NCBI GenBank assembly: GCA_002793355.1 | Contig: PFQB01000097.1 | Span: 1-16,866 of the forward strand | Direction: 5' to 3' | Source of the DNA: Candidatus Dojkabacteria bacterium CG_4_10_14_0_2_um_filter_Dojkabacteria_WS6_41_15 | GTDB lineage: Bacteria; Patescibacteriota; Dojkabacteria; GCA-002793355 | Length of the DNA: 16,866 nt | Part shown: piece by piece, positions 11,140 through 16,866 of the stretch | How positions within the stretch are numbered: the stretch's first letter is position 1 | How the letters are laid out: each line of letters begins with the position of its first letter | Notes under the pieces: model-generated | Database searches by the model: none | What the model saw: the letters and a program-made list of their open reading frames with translations, nothing else | Told to the model about the DNA's origin: nothing | Program-made: the position numbers and the translations under genes

Positions 11140-14103
11140 TCACATCTCCAAACTCTCCCCCACTTCTGCTTCCGCCTTCAACGGCACATCCAACACGAGA
11201 ACGCTTTCCATAATACCCGTTAGCTTCTTAATTACGGCCGTCATGTCGTTGCCTCTTTCTAATTTTGGTGCATTACTGCTTTCCTGCTTTTCTGCTTTGT
11301 TGCTCTCTTGCGTTTGTGCTTTACTGCTCTCCTGCTTTCTTGCTTTAGTGCTTTCGTCTTCTTTGATTTCGAACACCAACTCATCATGAACCTGTAACAC
11401 CAGTTTAACTTCCCCCCCTAAAACCTCTGGCAATAGGGAAATTTTTCCCAGAGCCAACCGCATAATATCATCTGCACCACCTTGAATGGGCATATTTATC
11501 GCTTCGCGCCCTGCTGCTTGCGCTCGCATTTTGTTGTTTGTAGCAATCCCCGCAATATAACGTCGACGCCCCAAGAGCGACTCTACATAACCATGTTCAC
11601 GCGCAAACAATACGGTTTCATTCATATACTCTTTGACCTTCGGGAACTGTTCGAAATACTCCTCAATAAACTTTGCTGCCTCTCTTACATCAACGCCAAT
11701 AGATTTAGACAATCCATACGAAGACATACCATAAACCAACCCAAAGTTTATGGTTTTCGAAAATTGACGCTGCTTTTTTGATGCTTTGTCATAAGGTACA
11801 TGAAAAATTTTTGCTGCAGTACTTCGGTGAATATCCTCGTCTCGCTGAAATGCACCAATCAACCCCTTGTCTTGAGAAATATGGGCCAGAACTCGCAAAT
11901 CAATCTGCGAATAATCAATCGAAACCAGCTTTTTTCCCGGTTCAGGCACAAAAAATCCACGAACAACTTTACTAACTTCCGTCTTTACCGGTAGATTTTG
12001 AAGATTTGGATTACTCGAAGAAAGTCTCCCCGACGTCGTTCCCATAATCGAAAATGTTGAATGCACCCGCAAGAAATCCTCCCCAATCACATCAACATCC
12101 GGCACTACATCTTCAACCTTCATCCCTTCATCCTTCAGTTTTTCAGACTTCACACTGCCAAACATATTGAACTGCTCAACCTCTGTACTTTGTACTTTAT
12201 CCTTTAACCCTTTAAACTTTAACTCGAGATACGGTTCCATATACGTCGACACAATCTTCGCCATTTGCCTGTGTTCTAGGACTTTTTCGACAACAGGATG
12301 CGAAGCTACCAATCCCTGCAATACTTCATCGTCAGTAGAAAATCCTGTTTTAGTTTTGCGGGCATTAGGCAATCCCAAATTCCCAAACAATACGTTTGCG
12401 AGCTGCTTTGTTGAGCGAACGTTGAACTCGAAGCCAACAATTTCGGTGATTTCTTTTTCGAGTCTTGCCAGAATACCACGATATTCTTCCACTCTCTTGG
12501 TCACTTTTTCAATATCAATCAAAATTCCTCGCTGGTGCATCAACGCTACGCCAATCGCCACAGGTAAATCTTCATTCATCGCGAAGGCATAGGGAATTAA
12601 ACCGCCCCACTCCGCGACATCTAACGTACGATCCCAAATTTCTAAAACTCGTGGCAACGGTAAATACAATTTTGCAGATTCGAATTCAACAGCCATTCGA
12701 TACAGCGCCAACTCCACAACTTTTGCTCGATTATTTGCCAATTCGTCTGGTAAGTTTCCCATTCCGGCCTGCAGCAAATCTTCCTGTAGAGAATAATCTT
12801 TTCGCCCTGTATGTAGCAAATACGAAAGCAATTCTATGTCCAGCAACACCTTTAATTGATCCTCTTTAATCACAATTGACTCGTTCGCTTTTGGCGAGTT
12901 GGTCAGCATATCGTATAGCCCAAAGGATATTGTAGACAACTGCTTGCTTTGTGCCTGATTTTTGGCAAATTCGCTGATGTATACAACTTCGTTACAGTAC
13001 ACACAAAGGCGCCATTTCCCCTTAGTTGGTGGGGAAAACAATAGCTGCAATCGTTCCGAAAAGCTTTTTCCAAGCAGCGAGATTTCCGAATGCTCAACTG
13101 TTTTTTGATCGCCAAGCTCTGCTGCTTTCTCTACTATTTCCTCTTTATTTGGACTTTCCATACTAAGTTGAGCCGGATTTTTCTGCGCTTCGGAATTGCC
13201 CGTCAGTGCAACCAGCCTATTTAACCGTGGAAAAAGCGACTTAAATTGTAACTTACTGAATAACGCAGAAACATCTGAAGGATTAAACGTCCGTGTTTCG
13301 GCAGCTTCAGGAGAAAAAGTCACTGGTACGTCTTTTGCAATAGTTGCCAATTCTTTGCTCATGGTGGCGCTTTCGTGACCGTCTATCAGTAATTGTGCAA
13401 CTCGTTTATTGTCCACCTGAACGTCAGCAATATGCTCGTAAATTTCTTCAATGGTCTGATATTTGTTGAGCAATACACTCGCGGTTTTAGGCCCAATTCC
13501 CTTAACTCCTGGAATATTATCCGACGAATCGCCCATCAAACCCTTCAAATCAGGGACATGTTCTGGGGTAACCCCCATCGAGGCATATACTTTTTCCTCG
13601 GTGTACTGCTCAAGATTTCGGAAGCTACCTTTGGGCAACACCGCCTGCACACGTTCATTAACCAGTTGAAAAAGGTCGCGATCTCCAGTTAAAACATAGG
13701 TTTGTGTTATTGGCCAAAAGCGTTCTGCCTCAACTTTGGCACACACTGTACCCAATATGTCATCCGCTTCGTAACCTTCAATATCAAAAATTGGAATATT
13801 CAGCGATTTCAGGACATCGTAAACATATGGAATTTGCCCAACAAGTTCCGAGTCTGTTTCTGGGCGATTTGCTTTGTAGCCCACATAGGAAATATGGCGA
13901 AAGGTTGGTTTCTTGGTATCAAACGCGCAATACACATATTCCGGCTTATATTGTAGCAAGGCATCCAAAAACATCGATGCAAAGCCATAAACGGCATTAA
14001 CCGGCTGCCCATCAGTAGTCGTCATGGAAAGTGGGTATGCGTGATAAGCCCGATGCAAGAGTGAGTTTGCATCTACGGCAAGGAGAAGACCTTTGGTTAA
14101 CAT
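11140..14103 (-). CDS. polA: DNA polymerase I with two low-complexity insertions
   Basis: This 987-aa enzyme fills gaps and removes RNA primers. The 5' nuclease (1-~300) keeps D11, D62, YEADD (111-115), TGDRD (139-143) and GDSSDNIPGVKGIG (191-204). The middle domain (~340-520) lacks the DxE proofreading motif, so 3'-5' exonuclease is probably absent. The polymerase has motif A LVSIDYSQIDLR (D730), motif B RQFSKTINFGLVYG (K783, F787) and motif C VHDELVFEI (D907, E908). F787 predicts discrimination against dideoxynucleotides. Two stretches break the usual spacing: ~629-675 before FLRVHSTF in the thumb/palm region, and ~915-950 directly after motif C, a repetitive ESTKARKQESSKA-type segment. Both are encoded by simple-repeat DNA. 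The length exceeds the usual 830-930 aa. It starts 6 nt after the upstream 365-aa gene. Confidence 0.97.
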   Translation of the reverse strand: MLTKGLLLAVDANSLLHRAYHAYPLSMTTTDGQPVNAVYGFASMFLDALLQYKPEYVYCAFDTKKPTFRHISYVGYKANRPETDSELVGQIPYVYDVLKSLNIPIFDIEGYEADDILGTVCAKVEAERFWPITQTYVLTGDRDLFQLVNERVQAVLPKGSFRNLEQYTEEKVYASMGVTPEHVPDLKGLMGDSSDNIPGVKGIGPKTASVLLNKYQTIEEIYEHIADVQVDNKRVAQLLIDGHESATMSKELATIAKDVPVTFSPEAAETRTFNPSDVSALFSKLQFKSLFPRLNRLVALTGNSEAQKNPAQLSMESPNKEEIVEKAAELGDQKTVEHSEISLLGKSFSERLQLLFSPPTKGKWRLCVYCNEVVYISEFAKNQAQSKQLSTISFGLYDMLTNSPKANESIVIKEDQLKVLLDIELLSYLLHTGRKDYSLQEDLLQAGMGNLPDELANNRAKVVELALYRMAVEFESAKLYLPLPRVLEIWDRTLDVAEWGGLIPYAFAMNEDLPVAIGVALMHQRGILIDIEKVTKRVEEYRGILARLEKEITEIVGFEFNVRSTKQLANVLFGNLGLPNARKTKTGFSTDDEVLQGLVASHPVVEKVLEHRQMAKIVSTYMEPYLELKFKGLKDKVQSTEVEQFNMFGSVKSEKLKDEGMKVEDVVPDVDVIGEDFLRVHSTFSIMGTTSGRLSSSNPNLQNLPVKTEVSKVVRGFFVPEPGKKLVSIDYSQIDLRVLAHISQDKGLIGAFQRDEDIHRSTAAKIFHVPYDKASKKQRQFSKTINFGLVYGMSSYGLSKSIGVDVREAAKFIEEYFEQFPKVKEYMNETVLFAREHGYVESLLGRRRYIAGIATNNKMRAQAAGREAINMPIQGGADDIMRLALGKISLLPEVLGGEVKLVLQVHDELVFEIKEDESTKARKQESSKAQTQESNKAEKQESSNAPKLERGNDMTAVIKKLTGIMESVLVLDVPLKAEAEVGESLEM
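11254..11361 (-). repeat. Simple repeat inside polA, after motif C
   Basis: About 36 codons (residues 915-950) are built from variants of GAAAGCACTAAAGCAAGAA, translating to repeated E-S-x-K-A-x-x-Q units. Typical PolI proteins run from HDELVFE directly into the final helix; here that helix resumes at TAVIKKLTGIMESVLVLDVPL. Confidence 0.8.
12079..12219 (-). repeat. Second low-complexity insertion inside polA
   Basis: Residues ~629-675 lie between YMEPYLEL and FLRVHSTF, which are normally separated by about ten residues. The coding DNA has CTTTGTACTTTATCCTTTAACC and CTTCATCCCTTCATCCTTCAG words on the plus strand, like the intergenic simple repeats. The segment is charged (KGLKDKVQ, KSEKLKDEGMK) and probably disordered. 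Confidence 0.65.
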
Positions 14104-14109
14104 AGAGGA

Positions 14110-15207
14110 TTATGCCACAACGGGAACCATACCAACACCAGTAATATCAAAGCGTGGTTCAAGGACTTCATGTCCTCGAACAAAATTTTGTATTCTGTAG
14201 ATGACCTCCGATGTCAGGAGTTTCGCTTCAAACATATTATGCTCCCTATCTACCCGGTCAAGCTCGGCCAGAAACACATCGAGTGGGCGATAGAACATCA
14301 AGAAGCCGTAACGTTCCAATATATCCTGCGCATCAGCTGGAGAAAGAGCCAACCCTTTGTCTAGGATTCCTTTTACAACGTCGTGTACCACACTCCCCAT
14401 ATCTACGCCATAAACGACCGGCACTTCATATTTCACTTTCAGTGAAAGTAAATGGCTTGGAAATGCCGCGGTAAACGCATCCGCCATTTCGAAAACGCCC
14501 TTATATGTACTATCTACGCCATCTCTTGGATAGAGCGACTCAAGGTGTTTTCTCGCGCCATTGCCGCTTGTTAACTCTAACAACTTTTCATAACTAAACC
14601 CCGAATAGCAACCCAATGTCACGGCTAGCCCTTCCCACCCGTTCCCTTTTGCAGCAATCTCCTGTAAGCGTGAGTATTGCTCCTCTTTTGGCATTTTTCT
14701 AATTACCTGATGCCATTCTTTTATTAGCACGTATATTGCAGGTCGCTCTCTGTATTCTTTTCTGTTTGTTTCATTCACAAGAACTCTGAACCTAGTAGAA
14801 ATATGGCTACTTTTTTCTGGCCAAATTACTTGAGGACAAACCGCTGCTAGCTGAGCCCCCTCATCAATCAATTGTCCCATTCTCCTTGCACAAAACTGCA
14901 CAGAAGACAGTACATCAGGGTGTTTTCGCGAAGCCTCTTCCAATTCTTTATATTGCTCTGGCCGTGCTTCAATATCCGATACAAACCGCCTGAAATTTCT
15001 CGAAAATCGTCCTCCAATCTTTGGAGCTATGACTTGTGTTGAGTACTCTTCAAGTACACGTGCAATTGGCCTCTTCAAGTCTGCAGGAGTACCAAAAACT
15101 GATGCACATGTATCGTGTAGTAAAGAGGGAGGACAGTCTAAAGGAATATCCCTGTTTGAAGGTAGAATACTAAGCGCCCTAAAATATGAAAACCCATACC
15201 CTTCCAT
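14110..15207 (-). CDS. Hypothetical protein, 365 aa, upstream of polA
   Basis: I do not recognise a family. The protein is soluble, mostly helical and rich in Arg/Glu. Notable stretches are PKIGGRFSRNFRRFVSDIEARPEQYKEL near 62-89, KEWHQVIRKMPKEEQYSRLQEIA near 168-190, and a less helical centre with YGVDMGSVVHDVVKGILDKG near 270-289. There is no Cys cluster, signal peptide or membrane helix. It is followed by polA after 6 nt, so the two are very likely co-transcribed; a role in DNA metabolism is only an inference from this. The TATAAT box 8 nt before the ATG would make its mRNA leaderless. Confidence 0.75.
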   Translation of the reverse strand: MEGYGFSYFRALSILPSNRDIPLDCPPSLLHDTCASVFGTPADLKRPIARVLEEYSTQVIAPKIGGRFSRNFRRFVSDIEARPEQYKELEEASRKHPDVLSSVQFCARRMGQLIDEGAQLAAVCPQVIWPEKSSHISTRFRVLVNETNRKEYRERPAIYVLIKEWHQVIRKMPKEEQYSRLQEIAAKGNGWEGLAVTLGCYSGFSYEKLLELTSGNGARKHLESLYPRDGVDSTYKGVFEMADAFTAAFPSHLLSLKVKYEVPVVYGVDMGSVVHDVVKGILDKGLALSPADAQDILERYGFLMFYRPLDVFLAELDRVDREHNMFEAKLLTSEVIYRIQNFVRGHEVLEPRFDITGVGMVPVVA

Positions 15208-15215
15208 TACCGTGT

Positions 15216-15221
15216 ATTATA
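15216..15221 (-). promoter_or_regulatory. -10 box of the 365-aa gene / polA unit
   Basis: Consensus TATAAT on the minus strand ends 8 nt before the ATG at 15207, so the RNA would start about one base before the start codon. No clear -35 is seen. The 34-nt gap to the preceding gene supports a separate promoter here. Confidence 0.6.
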
Positions 15222-15241
15222 CTATAGGCCCGCCACCATTT

Positions 15242-15949
15242 CTACCCCCACCGTTTTGTATTCGCTAGATTCGGCGTAACAAAATCTCCTGCATCCGTAC
15301 TGGGTAATACTATACCTAACCAATCGGTGGCTAGTCTTTTTGCAACAATATATTGGCCAATTGCATTAAGCGAAACCTTATCTGAGGTCCCTAGTTCTAG
15401 CTTAAAAAGTTCGTTTGGAATCACAACGGAAGAGGTAAATACCTTGGTCAGCTCTAAATCGTCAAAGTCGTGATATAGGTCAATAAAATGCAGCCCCCGT
15501 TCAATTGCCTTCTGCTTATAAATCGAGCATAGCGTTAAGGTAACTTCGCGATTTTCGCCGGAAAGCAAGGGATACGGCGACCATAAGGCGACCGGAATAT
15601 TTTCGCGATTAGCGGCGTCAAGCACACTGTCTAGCTCTGTAGAAAAGGTTTTCTGATCGAAGGAAGGATACATAGGCGAAATGCCAAAAGATAGCAGCAC
15701 CGCATCTGGCTTGTATTGACCAATATATCTAGTGTAATATGACAACACGTGTTTGGGCGTCGCGCGGTCAATACCTGCGTTGATAATCTGGCGACGCCAC
15801 GCGATTTGAACGTCGCCACTTTCCCACAAAGCACGCTGCAACCAATCTGTCCAACTGGGTTTTACGTAGGGTTGAGAGGTTTGCATATCACCAACACAGA
15901 CAATTCTAACAAATTCCCCTGCTGCGATTTTTTCTCTGATGCTGGGCAT
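15242..15949 (-). CDS. SGNH/GDSL-fold protein with degraded catalytic blocks
   Basis: The 235-aa protein follows the SGNH hydrolase order, but catalytic residues are changed. Block I is VCVGDMQTS (17-25), with Met22 where the nucleophilic Ser of GDS should be. Block II keeps NAGI (57-60). Block III is LLSFGISPMY (85-94), without the Asn of GxND. Block V is DKVSLNAIGQY (190-200), with Ser193 at the usual His. Overall strands and the PDAVLLSFG, IPVALWSPYP and HFIDLYHDF segments fit the fold. SGNH enzymes are esterases or acyl-transfer enzymes, often acting on envelope glycans; this copy is probably not a standard one and may be a binding protein. There is no signal peptide. It follows the 288-aa membrane protein gene by 9 nt. 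Confidence 0.7.
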   Translation of the reverse strand: MPSIREKIAAGEFVRIVCVGDMQTSQPYVKPSWTDWLQRALWESGDVQIAWRRQIINAGIDRATPKHVLSYYTRYIGQYKPDAVLLSFGISPMYPSFDQKTFSTELDSVLDAANRENIPVALWSPYPLLSGENREVTLTLCSIYKQKAIERGLHFIDLYHDFDDLELTKVFTSSVVIPNELFKLELGTSDKVSLNAIGQYIVAKRLATDWLGIVLPSTDAGDFVTPNLANTKRWG

Positions 15950-15958
15950 AGCTCATTA

Positions 15959-16825
15959 TTACTCATTTGCCATACGAACTGCAAGCCCACCACCGATATT
16001 CGCAACCGTGACTTCTATAGTGACAGTCCCTTCCTTATCGCCTTTAAAGAAATAGGTACCGTCATCTTTCTTTACAAACTCTGGGGGAAAGCCTGCTATT
16101 ACCCGATGTGTGTTTAGTATTTCGTAACTAGGACCAGACCGAGGAATAAGCAACACGCCTGGTAAATTGCTTCCACCATATACGGTAAACATTTTATCTC
16201 CCTCTGTTTTTGGGAAATATATGGTGATATTGGTATATTGCAGCATCACACGAACTTTTGCACTAACCGATTTCCTAAAATCCAAAGTGGCTTTGCTTTC
16301 ATATAAATCGTACACTTCCTCACCAGAAAACTCGGAGGGGATTGTTAAGCTGCTTCTCGACCAAAACCGCGTAAGAAACGATGTTGGAGAGGCAAGCCTC
16401 AAATAAAGGGACTCGACATCTGTCTCCCTTCTCTCAATGTCGATGCTTTTATAGGCACTCTTATCAAAAACATATCTATTAGCAATATCGTAAGAATTGT
16501 ACAAAAAAGATGACGTGCTTGGTGAATGTGTCGCCGTAAATTCCCCATATTGAAAGCTGACTTGCAAAGGAAGCTCCTCTTTATTTTCCGAATATGCAAT
16601 TTCTTGCCGTTGCTCGCTATAAGGGTACGCTAACAATAAAATCCCGCGTATTAGCAAAAACAGCGCTAAACAAATTGCAATTAAAATAAGAAGTACCTTC
16701 CCTACACGAGGTGCTCTTGCTAGTTTCGTACACGATAGATACACGACACCAACACTAAACCAAACTGGCCACATTCCCCAGATGGGCATTAGCCACTGCT
16801 GCAGTATAAACAGCAGATTATGCAT
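15959..16825 (-). CDS. Hypothetical membrane protein with beta-rich C-terminal domain, 288 aa
   Basis: Two hydrophobic helices (residues ~11-32 and ~43-67) are separated by a short basic loop (KLARAPRVGK), which should be cytosolic. About 220 residues would then lie outside or in the periplasm-like space. That part is beta-rich, with alternating polar and hydrophobic stretches such as AKVRVMLQYTNITIYFP and GTVTIEVTVANIGGGLAVRM. The end resembles a small beta-sandwich, but I cannot name a family. The gap to the upstream partial gene is 3 nt and to the SGNH gene 9 nt, so the three probably form an envelope-related operon. Confidence 0.7.
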   Translation of the reverse strand: MHNLLFILQQWLMPIWGMWPVWFSVGVVYLSCTKLARAPRVGKVLLILIAICLALFLLIRGILLLAYPYSEQRQEIAYSENKEELPLQVSFQYGEFTATHSPSTSSFLYNSYDIANRYVFDKSAYKSIDIERRETDVESLYLRLASPTSFLTRFWSRSSLTIPSEFSGEEVYDLYESKATLDFRKSVSAKVRVMLQYTNITIYFPKTEGDKMFTVYGGSNLPGVLLIPRSGPSYEILNTHRVIAGFPPEFVKKDDGTYFFKGDKEGTVTIEVTVANIGGGLAVRMANE

Positions 16826-16828
16826 ATA

Positions 16829-16866
16829 TTATTGAGGTTCTTGGCGAGACTTAATCCATTCTGTAA
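16829..16866 (-). CDS. C-terminal end of a gene running off the window
   Basis: On the minus strand the last bases read in frame as TEWIKSRQEPQ followed by TAA (16829-16831), 3 nt before the start of the 288-aa gene. The tight spacing suggests the end of an operon partner. The product cannot be told from 11 residues. Confidence 0.4.
   Translation of the reverse strand, partial: TEWIKSRQEPQ

Noticed and set aside
12167..12592. Long plus-strand frames opposite polA
   Set aside because: They are antisense shadows of conserved PolI coding sequence, without own promoter or family similarity.

Overview
The window looks like a bacterial chromosome segment that is slightly AT-rich, uses the standard genetic code (TGA closes the TrmB gene) and has two tRNA genes without an encoded CCA end. 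Many short or unfamiliar proteins, a TrmB-type regulator, compact operons and dense non-coding repeats suggest a Patescibacteria/CPR-type genome. That assignment is an impression from style, not proof.

Layout. (1) 104-1543 (+): an ABC exporter subunit with an intact ATPase but no first membrane helices; its 5' side is cut off next to a repeat hairpin. (2) 1544-2030: a gene-free block made of three kinds of repeat, including a mosaic of 67-bp and 100-bp hairpin modules. (3) 2030-3913 (-): a second, full-length ABC exporter whose ATPase motifs are degenerate. (4) 4131-7005 (-): a probable transcription unit of tRNA-Ala(GGC), a divergent intracellular subtilase-like protein, an HhH-GPD glycosylase-like protein and two unknown proteins. 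(5) 7061-7204: a second copy of the hairpin repeat, directly followed by the promoter of a Nudix hydrolase (7241-7798, +). (6) 7803-9445 (-): tRNA-Trp(CCA), then trpS, then a membrane-anchored winged-helix protein overlapping trpS by 8 nt. (7) 9604-11052: an RBBP9/YdeN-like serine hydrolase (-) divergent from a TrmB-family regulator (+), with a perfect palindrome between them. (8) 11140-15207 (-): polA with two low-complexity in-frame insertions, preceded by an unknown 365-aa gene. (9) 15242-16866 (-): an SGNH-fold protein lacking catalytic residues, a two-helix membrane protein and the tail of another gene.

Themes. Several genes have a good -10 box only 5-8 nt before the ATG, implying leaderless mRNAs (trpS, trmB, Nudix, the 365-aa gene, perhaps the 627-aa ABC gene). 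Several proteins keep a fold but have lost or altered catalytic residues (ABC 627, SGNH, the polA proofreading domain). The strongest candidate for something undescribed is the mosaic repeat: modules of fixed length joined at the same short junctions, with hairpins whose 4-nt loops fit GNRA in all copies, and with one 67-bp module present or absent exactly in a hairpin loop. A second candidate is a simple repeat that enters reading frames, giving similar ESTKA-rich tails or insertions in polA and an ABC transporter.
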